Shown here piece by piece: positions 1 through 6,602 of a stretch of 8,284 bases of DNA. Position 1 is the stretch's first letter; every line of letters starts with the position of its first letter. This DNA is from Candidatus Kerfeldbacteria bacterium. GTDB taxonomy: Bacteria; Patescibacteriota; Patescibacteriia; SBBC01; CAIJZX01. The DNA lies in assembly GCA_016217865.1 (NCBI GenBank), contig JACRFO010000082.1:1-8284 (forward strand). Direction: 5' to 3'. The notes beneath the pieces are model-generated. The model was given only the letters and a program-made list of their open reading frames with translations, ran no database searches and was not told the DNA's origin. The translations under genes were made by a program, and so were the position numbers.

Positions 1-1360
1 GACCAAGCACATCCTGCATCGCCGCCATGGCGACCCGAGCTGTACTGCAGTAGACGATCTCGATGCCTCGCCAATGCACCGGGCCAGTCTCGACGAGGTG
101 ATATTCGCGCCAATGTTTTTTTTCGTACCACCGCGCTTCATCCTGCCACCAGCCCTGTAAGGTATTCGTATCGTGCGCGGAAGAGTAGTAGAAGCAATCG
201 GGACGGATGAAGTCGGGGTGATGAATGTTTTGCGGCAAGCCGGACCACCCGAAGATCAACATCCGAATCCCGGGCAAGTTGTACACGCGCCGGATGTGTT
301 CAGCGTCCGGCATGACATTGCCCATGTCTTCGGCGACGACGTGAAAGGCTGGCCAGGCCCGGCGCAGCAATCGTAACAGTTCATGCCCGGGCGTTGGCAC
401 CCACCAACCGTGACGGCCATCTGGAGCCGACGCTTTGACGTGATACGTTTCGCCTAGCCCTTGAAAGTGGTCGAAGCGCAGGACATCAAACCGCTGGGCA
501 TGGACGATAAATCGCTGGCGCCACCACCTGAACTGCTGGCGCTGGTGGGCAGTCCAGCGATAGACTGGGTTCCCCCAGCGTTGGCCACGTGGGTTAAAGT
601 AGTCCGGTGGTACACCGGCGACTTCGCGCGGCCGACCGAGGATATCAACGTGGAACAGCGCCCGGTTAGCCCAGACATCAACACTGTCCTCTTGCACGTA
701 AAAAGGTAAGTCGCCAACGATCGCGATCCGCCGCTGTTTAGCGTACTGTCGCAGCGCTTGCCATTGTTCAGCCACGAGCCACTGGGCGAACGCATGCAGA
801 TCCATCTGTCGGCGAAGACGAGCATCGAGATGCTGGCGCGCACCGATCGGCGTATGCAGGTCGCGCGGCCACCGCCACCACGGACGCTGGCGATTTCGGT
901 CTTTGAGCGCTTGGTAGAGTGTGTAGTCAGCTAGCCACCAGGCTTCATTACGACGGAAAGTATTCCACTGTTCGTGTTCGGTGGGCGTAGCGAACTGGTT
1001 GAACTGATCGTAAGCTGCCCGGATGACTCGCCATGTTTCGGGTATAACCCGGTGGTAGTCGATCCGCCGCCTTGTCGGCTGGACTGGGAGCGATCGGATC
1101 CATTTCTGGCGCCGCAAGTCTTCGGGGCTGACGAGGAGCCAGTTGTAAGCCAAACTGGAACGAGAGGCGTACGGTGAACCGTGTTGATCAGGTATCGACA
1201 ATGGCAAAATCTGCCAGTACGTCTGGCCAGCCGAGACGAGCCAATCGATAAACTGGCGCGACGCCGGACCGAGCGCCCCGATGCCGCCATTTCCCGGCAG
1301 CGCTGAAACAGGCAAGAACACTCCCGCCCGCCGACTCGTGAACCCTCCGTGTCCAGCCAT
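1..1360 (-). CDS. malQ: 4-alpha-glucanotransferase (amylomaltase), 3' end outside window
   Basis: This is a GH77 enzyme that transfers alpha-1,4-glucan segments between maltodextrins in the cytoplasm (maltose/glycogen metabolism). The frame is open from the ATG at 1360 to the left edge, giving 453 residues. The family is usually about 500, so roughly 50 C-terminal residues are missing. The N-terminal family signature is present (GVFLPVSALPGNGGIGALGP, about residues 13-32), as are VGDLPFYV (215-222) and GVPPDYFNPRGQRWGNPVY (249-267). By family alignment the nucleophile is D297 in RFDHFQG, the acid/base is E344 in AEDMG, and the third carboxylate is D397 in SAHDTNT. The usual HDND segment is altered to HDTN, but its Asp remains. 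The protein is rich in Trp, Arg and Gln. The ATG lies 1 nt after the stop of the upstream nuclease-like gene, so it is translated from the same operon mRNA. The identification is firm. Confidence 0.95.
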   Translation of the reverse strand, partial: MAGHGGFTSRRAGVFLPVSALPGNGGIGALGPASRQFIDWLVSAGQTYWQILPLSIPDQHGSPYASRSSLAYNWLLVSPEDLRRQKWIRSLPVQPTRRRIDYHRVIPETWRVIRAAYDQFNQFATPTEHEQWNTFRRNEAWWLADYTLYQALKDRNRQRPWWRWPRDLHTPIGARQHLDARLRRQMDLHAFAQWLVAEQWQALRQYAKQRRIAIVGDLPFYVQEDSVDVWANRALFHVDILGRPREVAGVPPDYFNPRGQRWGNPVYRWTAHQRQQFRWWRQRFIVHAQRFDVLRFDHFQGLGETYHVKASAPDGRHGWWVPTPGHELLRLLRRAWPAFHVVAEDMGNVMPDAEHIRRVYNLPGIRMLIFGWSGLPQNIHHPDFIRPDCFYYSSAHDTNTLQGWWQDEARWYEKKHWREYHLVETGPVHWRGIEIVYCSTARVAMAAMQDVLG

Positions 1361-1361
1361 A

Positions 1362-2120
1362 CTAAAACTTCCTGACAGTCTCAACGTATAGACAGAACGG
1401 GCATTCCGGTGCAGCCGCCGGTAACGGCCCGCGCAGAACGGCAATGGCCCCGAGGATAGCCGGCCTGACTCGACTGGGATCAGTTGGTAACGTCTTGACC
1501 GTTACTTGCATGGGAAACCCCTCATGGAGCTTCTCACCCTCGCTCGGGTAAAAGTAGATCAGGTGTCCGATGCCTGTTGTCGGTTTGCGGTTTTGTTCGA
1601 GTAACCAAGCGTAACTATCGAGCTGGAACTGATAAGCGGGAATCAACTCGCGCGTGGTAGGATCAGATGAGGCAGTTTTATGGTCGACGGGGGTGTACTT
1701 ATGGTCACTACGGACGACACACTCGTCAAGTTTTCCAAGAAAGCCATAGTCGTTATCGATTGTGGCAAAATACTTCTCTTGGAACGGTTGCTCGAGGAGG
1801 CCGTCGATTTGACCGGCAACCAGTGGCGGCAAGGCCGTCGTCCCGCGGTAGAGATCGAAGTAGCGCTTGATGACGCCGTCAAAACGATTGGCTAACCGTG
1901 AAACGATTCCTTCGGGCTGATAGATCCGGAGATTGTACTGCAACCAGAAGCAGCGCGGACAGCGGCGCATCGTTTCGATACCCGTGGCTGACAGCCACGT
2001 TTTCTTCCCGGCTGGTCGGGGTAACGGAGCCGGGCTTTTCGCCGCTGGTTTTTTCGACGCTAAGCGCCGGCGTTTGGCTGGAAAGAGGCTGGCTTGCGCT
2101 GCTGTTGGTTTCGTTCCCAT
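1362..2120 (-). CDS. PD-(D/E)XK nuclease-like protein with two CxxC motifs
   Basis: The product has 252 residues. Residues 1-40 are a basic Lys/Ala/Pro-rich tail. A RecB/Cas4-like core follows: CPRC at 54-57, a GKLDE acidic motif (D132), PVDHKT with D146-x-K148 as the (D/E)xK motif, and QFQLDSY (Q166...Y170) as the following Q-x-x-x-Y helix. CPFC at 240-243 closes the chain. Four cysteines split between the two ends recall the Cys-bound Fe-S cluster of Cas4/AddB-type nucleases, although those typically use one N-terminal and three C-terminal Cys; zinc is the alternative. I recall similar stand-alone proteins beginning with CPRCF in many Patescibacteria. DNA processing is likely, but the substrate is unknown. 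The ATG is 6 nt after the preceding stop and the TAG is 1 nt before malQ. There is no cas1/cas2 or CRISPR array nearby, so it should not be called cas4. Confidence 0.85.
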   Translation of the reverse strand: MGTKPTAAQASLFPAKRRRLASKKPAAKSPAPLPRPAGKKTWLSATGIETMRRCPRCFWLQYNLRIYQPEGIVSRLANRFDGVIKRYFDLYRGTTALPPLVAGQIDGLLEQPFQEKYFATIDNDYGFLGKLDECVVRSDHKYTPVDHKTASSDPTTRELIPAYQFQLDSYAWLLEQNRKPTTGIGHLIYFYPSEGEKLHEGFPMQVTVKTLPTDPSRVRPAILGAIAVLRGPLPAAAPECPFCLYVETVRKF

Positions 2121-2126
2121 GGGTAC

Positions 2127-2450
2127 TTACGCCGATGGTTTAGGGGCCTCGTTTGCAGGTCGGCGATACTTCATCGAGACGGCTTCATCGAAAACCGGAC
2201 CGTAGTATTGAAGGTCGATGTCATGTTCGCCGAGAACTTCGTGGATACCGTCGCGTAAGTGTCGCGGGACACAAACAATGAACGCGCGAATCATCGCGTC
2301 CTCATCGATTTCCGATCGACCAAGTTTCTCGGCCTGGCGCAGAGCTTCAGGCTCAATCTGTCCCTCGATGTACTTACGATACGCCATTGGCGTATCGGCC
2401 AAGAGCGCCTTCATTTTTTCCGTTACTTCATCGGGCCAGCGAGTTCGCAT
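2127..2450 (-). CDS. small protein, PCP-reductase-like helical domain (tentative)
   Basis: The product has 107 residues from the ATG at 2450, which sits 1 nt after the stop of the cyclophilin gene. A TTG at 2474 would add 8 residues but would overlap the cyclophilin coding end by 23 nt, so the ATG is preferred. Residues 5-50 have the pattern W-x-x-E-V-x-E-K-M ... P-x-x-x-R-x-x-I-E ... A-x-x-x-G-x-x-x-I-D-E-D. This resembles the short helical domain found at the end of the light-independent protochlorophyllide reductase B subunit and in many stand-alone small proteins of non-photosynthetic bacteria. Those stand-alone proteins have no agreed function. The C-terminal third is charged and ends in a Pro/Ala-rich tail. 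No membrane segment or signal peptide is visible. Gene reality is well supported by operon packing; the domain match is from memory and uncertain. Confidence 0.8.
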   Translation of the reverse strand: MRTRWPDEVTEKMKALLADTPMAYRKYIEGQIEPEALRQAEKLGRSEIDEDAMIRAFIVCVPRHLRDGIHEVLGEHDIDLQYYGPVFDEAVSMKYRRPANEAPKPSA

Positions 2451-2451
2451 A

Positions 2452-3075
2452 TTAGGAAGCGGCGACTGGTTCAATCGTCACTTGCTGCATGACATCACCT
2501 TGCTGGAGCGCCGTCACCACATCAAGTCCAGCAGTCACGTGACCGAAGATGGTGTAGTTCTTTTCCAATTTCGTTCGGTCGTCGGCGTTGGTGATGAAAA
2601 ACTGGGATCCGTTCGTGTTCGGGCCAGCATTAGCCATCGCCACTGTACCGATGAAGTACTCACTAGTCACTGGTTCGTCCGGAAAGGTGTAGCCCGGTCC
2701 CCCCGCACCCGTACCGGTCGGATCGCCACCTTGGGCGACAAAGTCCGGGAGAACTCGATGCCATTTCAAACCGTCGAAATACTGTTGTGAAGCCAGGAAG
2801 ACAAAGCTACTGACTGCTAGAGGCGCCTGGGCATCATCGAGGGTAAAAATAATGGTTCCACGGTTCGTGACGATGCGAGCTTGTTTATTGTGGATATCGC
2901 TGTCTGGGAGGCGGCCGGGGAACGTGTAGGTTTTCATCGTCGTTGTTGTTGATGAGGTATTTAGTACTGGTTCATTTTTCAGTTTAAATTTGGTTAGGCC
3001 GAGGACGACCGCCGCCAATAAGATGACAATGCCGCCAATCACCTGCACGTTTGGTTTATTCATGGGGTTATTCAT
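2452..3075 (-). CDS. membrane-anchored cyclophilin-type peptidyl-prolyl cis-trans isomerase
   Basis: The product has 207 residues and should catalyse cis-trans isomerisation of Xaa-Pro bonds, probably outside the cytoplasmic membrane. Residues 10-28 are one hydrophobic segment (VQVIGGIVILLAAVVLGLT) with no lipobox Cys, so it acts as a signal anchor. A Ser/Thr-rich linker precedes the cyclophilin domain at about 60-200. Key motifs are FDGLKWHRVLPDFVAQGGDP (catalytic Arg and Phe, Gln of the active site), GTVAMANAGPNTNGSQFFIT and NYTIFGHV. The last motif has Tyr where many cyclophilins have His (KHTVFG), a variation also common in other bacterial members. The ATG overlaps the upstream TGA by 4 nt (ATGA), so translational coupling with the anchored protein is likely. 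A second in-frame ATG lies at codon 5. Confidence 0.93.
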   Translation of the reverse strand: MNNPMNKPNVQVIGGIVILLAAVVLGLTKFKLKNEPVLNTSSTTTTMKTYTFPGRLPDSDIHNKQARIVTNRGTIIFTLDDAQAPLAVSSFVFLASQQYFDGLKWHRVLPDFVAQGGDPTGTGAGGPGYTFPDEPVTSEYFIGTVAMANAGPNTNGSQFFITNADDRTKLEKNYTIFGHVTAGLDVVTALQQGDVMQQVTIEPVAAS

Positions 3076-3725
3076 ACGGGTTGATTACTTGAGGTTGTTG
3101 CTGTCGCTGGAATATCACCGGCCTGGAGTGTCGTCCAGAGCGTCTCGCTAATACTCGGAGTCAAGGCCGGCTGCAAATGAAATTGGTAGTATACATACGG
3201 CGCAGCTTCGCCCGATTGAACTTCAACGACAGTGTGTTCGTTCGACCACCAACTTGGTACACCGGCGGATGCCCGGCGCTTGTTGCCGGTGAGACGATAT
3301 GTCCGCATCGGCTGGCCGGCGGTTGTTTGCGACGATGCAATAGTCCCGGTCACGTCGGTCGGTGTGGCGAAGGACGAACCGGTGTAGTACTGGACGAAGA
3401 CCTGCGACAATGACAAGCTTGCCTGTCCCGTAACGGCTTCGTACATATTGATAGCTTTAACTGCCGGCCGGTACTCAACGAGCCAATGTTCGGGAATGGC
3501 GACTGAAAAGGAAAAGTTCGGGTCCCGATCAAGGAGGTCAACTGTCGAAAAAACTACCGTCGGCGCAGCCCCGGCACGGTTCGCGTTCGACGTGCCAGTG
3601 GCCGAGTTGGTCGTCAGCTGATTTGTCGTCGGCGCAACCGAGCGTTTTGGCGGAATGACCCACCAGATAAGCCCACCCAATACGAGGGCAGCCAGACCGA
3701 TAGTCAACGGCGAAAAGCGCTTCAT
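3072..3725 (-). CDS. membrane-anchored extracytoplasmic protein of unknown function
   Basis: The product has 217 residues from the ATG at 3725. A GTG at 3743 would add six residues but lies within the predicted promoter, so it is unlikely to be transcribed. The N-terminus is MKRF followed by a hydrophobic segment (about 5-24, LTIGLAALVLGGLIWWVI) and no lipobox Cys, so it is a signal anchor. Residues 30-58 are a Thr/Asn/Ser-rich linker. The folded part starts near FSFSVAIPEHWLVEYRP and includes a SLSLSQVFVQYY segment and PSWWSNEHTVVEVQSG. The pattern of a beta-rich domain opening with F-S-F-x-x-P-x-x-W matches conserved hypothetical proteins I associate with CPR bacteria; no function is known to me. 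It overlaps the downstream cyclophilin gene by 4 nt and is the first gene after typA, so both anchored proteins probably act together at the cell surface. Confidence 0.85.
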   Translation of the reverse strand: MKRFSPLTIGLAALVLGGLIWWVIPPKRSVAPTTNQLTTNSATGTSNANRAGAAPTVVFSTVDLLDRDPNFSFSVAIPEHWLVEYRPAVKAINMYEAVTGQASLSLSQVFVQYYTGSSFATPTDVTGTIASSQTTAGQPMRTYRLTGNKRRASAGVPSWWSNEHTVVEVQSGEAAPYVYYQFHLQPALTPSISETLWTTLQAGDIPATATTSSNQPV

Positions 3726-3731
3726 GGGTAC

Positions 3732-3760
3732 AGTATACACCACAACTCCGACCGCGTCAG
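3732..3760 (-). promoter_or_regulatory. sigma70-like promoter for the five-gene operon
   Basis: On the minus strand the -35 box is CTGACG (3755-3760, 4 of 6 to consensus) and the -10 box is TATACT (3732-3737, 5 of 6), with a 17-bp spacer. Only six bases separate the -10 box from the ATG at 3725, so the expected transcription start falls on or next to the start codon and the mRNA would be leaderless. It lies between typA (stop at 3783) and the anchored-protein gene. Read-through from typA remains possible because no T-tract terminator separates them; only a short GC hairpin (3760-3773) is present. Confidence 0.55.
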
Positions 3761-3782
3761 CGGCCGGCGCCGCCCCTAGTCC

Positions 3783-5609
3783 TTAGGTCTTGGATGCCCG
3801 TTTCCGTTCGTTTGCGTCGAGAGTGCGCTTGCGGATCCGAATTGACTGCGGCGTGACTTCGACAAATTCATCGGGACCGATGTACTCGAGCGCCAACTCC
3901 AAGCTCATCAACTTCGGTGGGGCTAGCAGGATGGCGTCGTCGGAGGCTTTCGAGCGCATGTTCGTCAATTTCTTTTCCTTGCAGACATTAATCTCCATAT
4001 CCTCATCCCTCGAGTTCTGGCCGACAACCATCCCGGCGTAGACCTCGACGCCCGGACCAATGAATAACGTTCCGCGTTGCTGGGCGTTGTCCAGCGCGTA
4101 GCCAGTGCTGGCACCATGCTCAAACGCAATCAGTGAACCATGGGCGTTCGCGTTGAGGAGATCGGGCTGGAACGGTTCGTACTTGTTAAAGAGGTGATTG
4201 ACGATCGCCTGGCCGCGGCACTTCGTCATCAGTGCTGACTTCAAACCGATAACGCCGCGAGTTGGCATGTCGTACTCGATGTGCAGTTCGCCGGTTGGCG
4301 TTGTATCAATCCCAAGCATAATGCCCTTCCGCGCACCACACTCCTCAATGATAATTCCTTGGTACTCGGCTGGAACATCAATTGTCACCAACTCATACGG
4401 CTCCATCTTCTTCCCGTCTTGCTCGTGCATGATCACTTGCGGTTGTGAAACTTGGAGCTCAAACCCTTCGCGGCGCATTTGCTCAATCAGCACCGCCAAG
4501 TGCAATTCGCCACGACCAGAAACCAGGAAGGCATTATCGCTATCCGTTGGGGCGACTCGTAGTGCGACGTTCGTCTCCAGCTCTTTCATTAGCCGAGCAT
4601 GGATTTGACGCGAGGTCACCAGTTTACCCTCGCGGCCAGCGAATGGCGAGGTGCTCACGCCAAACGTCATTTGGACGGTTGGCTGATCGACCTCCACTGG
4701 CGGAAGTTGCTTCGGCTGGTCAGCGTCAGCAATCGTTTCACCGATGGCAATCACGGGCAATCCGGCGACAGCAACGATCTCGCCCGCCTCGGCCATCTCG
4801 ACCGGAACCTGTTTCAACCCTTCGTAGATCATGATGTCTGTTACTTTGCCTTTGGTGATCACGCCGTCAACGCTAATCTCGGCAACGGGCTGGCCTTTCG
4901 CAATGCGGCCGGCCGAAATCTTACCGATGCCCATCTTTCCTTTGTAGTTGTCGTACATCAACGCCAGCACGAGCATCTGAAGCGATTCAGCGGTGTTCAC
5001 TTCTGGAGCGGGCACAGATGCGAGGATCGTATTGAACAGCGGTTTGAGATCGGTTCCCGGCGTTGCCAGGTCCAGTGTTGCGGTTCCCGCGATGGCCGAA
5101 GCGTAGACAATTTGGAAATCCAACTGTTCGTGGGTGGCATTGAGGTGGGCAAACAAATCAAACGTTTTGTTGACTGCCTCATCCGGATCGGCATCAGGCT
5201 TGTCGATTTTGTTGACGACCACAATCGCATTCAAGCCTAGCTCAAGCGCTTTCCGTAAAACGAATTTCGTTTGTGGCATCGGACCTTCTTTTGCATCGAC
5301 GAGTAGGAGAACTCCGTCGGCCATGCGCAACGTCCGTTCTACTTCCCCACCAAAATCGGCGTGGCCGGGTGTATCGACGATATTGATTTTCACACCGTTG
5401 TAGACAATCGAAGCGTTCTTGGCGCGAATGGTAATCCCCCGTTCACGTTCTTGGTCCATCGAATCCAAAATTCGCTCGCCCATCTGGTCCAAATTGCGGG
5501 CGGCTTCGGTTTGCTTCAACATCGCATCGACGAGGGTGGTTTTCCCGTGGTCAACGTGGGCGATAATGGCGATATTGCGGATGTTTTCGCGGCGGGCAGT
5601 CGAATTCAT
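3783..5609 (-). CDS. typA: ribosome-associated GTPase TypA/BipA
   Basis: This is a translational GTPase of the EF-G family that binds 70S ribosomes and assists 50S assembly and stress or low-temperature adaptation. From the ATG at 5609 it is 608 residues, the usual family length. The G motifs are complete: AHVDHGKTT (17-25), RERGITI (55-61), DTPGH (79-83), NKID (133-136) and SAIAG (171-175). Downstream come domain 2, the GRGELHL segment of domain III, and the C-terminal signature around MPTRGVIGLKSAL with NHLFNKYEPF. A TTG at 5699 would add 30 residues but coincides with the predicted -35 box, so that extension would not be transcribed. No clear Shine-Dalgarno sequence precedes the ATG. It heads the minus-strand block and has its own promoter. 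Confidence 0.97.
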   Translation of the reverse strand: MNSTARRENIRNIAIIAHVDHGKTTLVDAMLKQTEAARNLDQMGERILDSMDQERERGITIRAKNASIVYNGVKINIVDTPGHADFGGEVERTLRMADGVLLLVDAKEGPMPQTKFVLRKALELGLNAIVVVNKIDKPDADPDEAVNKTFDLFAHLNATHEQLDFQIVYASAIAGTATLDLATPGTDLKPLFNTILASVPAPEVNTAESLQMLVLALMYDNYKGKMGIGKISAGRIAKGQPVAEISVDGVITKGKVTDIMIYEGLKQVPVEMAEAGEIVAVAGLPVIAIGETIADADQPKQLPPVEVDQPTVQMTFGVSTSPFAGREGKLVTSRQIHARLMKELETNVALRVAPTDSDNAFLVSGRGELHLAVLIEQMRREGFELQVSQPQVIMHEQDGKKMEPYELVTIDVPAEYQGIIIEECGARKGIMLGIDTTPTGELHIEYDMPTRGVIGLKSALMTKCRGQAIVNHLFNKYEPFQPDLLNANAHGSLIAFEHGASTGYALDNAQQRGTLFIGPGVEVYAGMVVGQNSRDEDMEINVCKEKKLTNMRSKASDDAILLAPPKLMSLELALEYIGPDEFVEVTPQSIRIRKRTLDANERKRASKT

Positions 5610-5670
5610 GAAAGTTATAGAGAGGCCAGAGCTGAACCAGCGATGAAAAAAGCGCTTTGCGCGCGGCCCC

Positions 5671-5699
5671 ATCATACGAGATTCTCCCTTTTTCGTCAA
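5671..5699 (-). promoter_or_regulatory. typA promoter
   Basis: The minus strand has TTGACG (5694-5699, 5 of 6), a 17-bp spacer and TATGAT (5671-5676, 5 of 6). The predicted start is near 5664, giving a leader of about 55 nt before the typA ATG. The leader opens with a short GCGC-AAA-GCGC hairpin (5652-5662) followed by six T (plus-strand A at 5646-5651). Confidence 0.7.
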
Positions 5700-5715
5700 G
5701 GATCAGAGACTATTC

Positions 5716-5744
5716 TTGACAAGTTCGGATTTTTGCGGTATCAT
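5716..5744 (+). promoter_or_regulatory. rightward sigma70 promoter, divergent from typA
   Basis: TTGACA (5716-5721, perfect) is followed by a 17-bp spacer and TATCAT (5739-5744, 5 of 6). The -35 boxes of this promoter and the typA promoter are only 16 bp apart, back to back, so both could be affected by one bound protein or by shared supercoiling. The predicted start near 5751 gives a leader of about 97 nt before the ATG at 5848. Confidence 0.7.
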
Positions 5745-5773
5745 TGATATCCGAAAAATTTTCTCCGGCTTCT

Positions 5774-5810
5774 GCGGCCGTCCGTCGGGCGAAAAAATCC
5801 GTCCGGCCGC
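5774..5810 (+). repeat. inverted repeat in leader of the rightward unit
   Basis: GCGGCCG (5774-5780) and CGGCCGC (5804-5810) are perfect 7-bp complements around a 23-base loop containing six A. A CCGTCC motif also occurs directly repeated (5779-5784 and 5799-5804). There is no T-tract, so it is not an intrinsic terminator. It lies in the predicted 5' leader. Confidence 0.45.
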
Positions 5811-5847
5811 GTTGTTCGCCTGACTCACTCACCTTTGAGCCCGCTTC

Positions 5848-6111
5848 ATGTTCCTCACCCTCCGCATTCCCTGGATCATGATCAACCTCGCCAGTGGCCA
5901 GCCACAGCCAGTCCTGGTTCCAGCTGGAACGTATGCAGTTGAGCGCGTTGAGCGGCATCTCGATGACGGTCAGCAGGAGTGGTTGATGCTCGCGGGCACG
6001 CAAACTGGCTTGAGCCGGATATTTGCTGAAGAGATGGCCAGCATCAAATTCGGCGATTTTCAGCTTGATGTTCAGCCCGATACCTTGACGAAATACCCAA
6101 AGAACGATTGA
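5848..6111 (+). CDS. small protein of unknown function
   Basis: The frame codes 87 residues from the ATG at 5848; the alternative ATG at 5878 starts at MINLASG. I do not recognise the family with confidence. The visible pattern is a short beta-rich start, then LASGQ, VPAGTYAVERVE, a W-x-M-x-A-G-T-Q-x-G-L segment and a charged C-terminus. This resembles small hypothetical proteins with a PAGTYELER-type motif that I associate with CPR genomes. No signal peptide, membrane segment or cysteine is present. No good Shine-Dalgarno sequence precedes the ATG. Support for a real gene comes from the near-consensus promoter at 5716-5744, coding-like composition, and a position 40 nt before the receiver-like gene, with which it probably shares a transcript. 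Confidence 0.6.
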   Translation: MFLTLRIPWIMINLASGQPQPVLVPAGTYAVERVERHLDDGQQEWLMLAGTQTGLSRIFAEEMASIKFGDFQLDVQPDTLTKYPKND

Positions 6112-6151
6112 ATAGCCCCGTCACCCGGACTACCCCAACCACGAGGGTCCT

Positions 6152-6580
6152 ATGGAAACACACCGGCCGTTGGTGTACCTGGTCGTCGATGACGCCAAGT
6201 ATTTCCAGGCGCTGATCGACGCACTCGAACGCTGCACTCCCTACGAGTACAAGATCCTGCCGCACTTCGACCTGCTCTTCAACCGGCTGCGCCTCGGTTC
6301 GACCCGCCCGCGCGTGATCATCCTCGACGATGGTCACCCGTTCTCTCGGACGTGGGTCGGTGCCGACATCTACCGCAAGCTGCGCGCCGAATTCGGCCCG
6401 GACACCCCGCCAGTCATCGTCACGACCACCAATATCCGCCAGGCACGCGACGGGTTCGGTGAGTACACCGATGAGCTGCGGAGTCTCGGACTGACGGACA
6501 TCTTCATCGCCCCGAACATCAACCCGCGGGAACTGGCGGCGACCATCACCCAACGCACCTCCCCGACGAGTGCCCCATGA
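6152..6580 (+). CDS. stand-alone receiver-like (response-regulator) domain protein
   Basis: The product has 142 residues, the size of a single CheY-like receiver with no output domain. The acidic pair is D13-D14 in YLVVDDA. The candidate phosphorylation site is D59 in VIILDDGHP, with Pro four residues later as in the D-x-x-M-P motif. The Thr switch residue is in VIVTTT (91-93). Where receivers have Lys-Pro, this protein has Ala-Pro (IFIAPN, A120-P121), so the conserved Lys is missing. It may be a pseudo-receiver acting through binding rather than phosphotransfer. No histidine kinase is in the window. GAGGG lies about 8 nt before the ATG as a Shine-Dalgarno sequence. Third codon positions are strongly C/G-rich, more so than in the minus-strand operon. 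Its stop codon is inside the terminator. Confidence 0.8.
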   Translation: METHRPLVYLVVDDAKYFQALIDALERCTPYEYKILPHFDLLFNRLRLGSTRPRVIILDDGHPFSRTWVGADIYRKLRAEFGPDTPPVIVTTTNIRQARDGFGEYTDELRSLGLTDIFIAPNINPRELAATITQRTSPTSAP

Positions 6581-6596
6581 GCTCGTCGGATTTTTT
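6563..6596 (+). terminator. intrinsic terminator of the receiver-like gene
   Basis: CCGACGAG (6563-6570) pairs perfectly with CTCGTCGG (6582-6589) around an 11-base loop, followed by six T (6591-6596). The TGA stop (6578-6580) is in the loop, so the ribosome reaches the hairpin before releasing. Confidence 0.9.
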
Positions 6597-6602
6597 GCCA
6601 AA

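Noticed and set aside
454..1290. Minus- and plus-strand frames of 67-129 codons within 454-1290.
   Set aside because: They lie in alternative frames of malQ, which is continuous and has all catalytic motifs.
2218..2790. A 190-codon plus-strand frame across the junction of two minus-strand genes.
   Set aside because: It has low-complexity Ser/Arg composition and is antisense to the cyclophilin and PCP-reductase-like genes.
3760..3773. A GC hairpin between typA and the next gene as a typA terminator.
   Set aside because: The stem has only 5 bp and no T-tract follows on the minus strand.
4599..5240. A 213-codon plus-strand open frame and several other long plus-strand frames inside 3790-5747.
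   Set aside because: They are antisense to typA, whose complete GTPase motifs leave no doubt about the coding strand.
6044..6601. A 185-codon minus-strand frame.
   Set aside because: It is the antisense shadow of the receiver-like gene and runs through the plus-strand terminator; the plus frame has a Shine-Dalgarno sequence and domain motifs.
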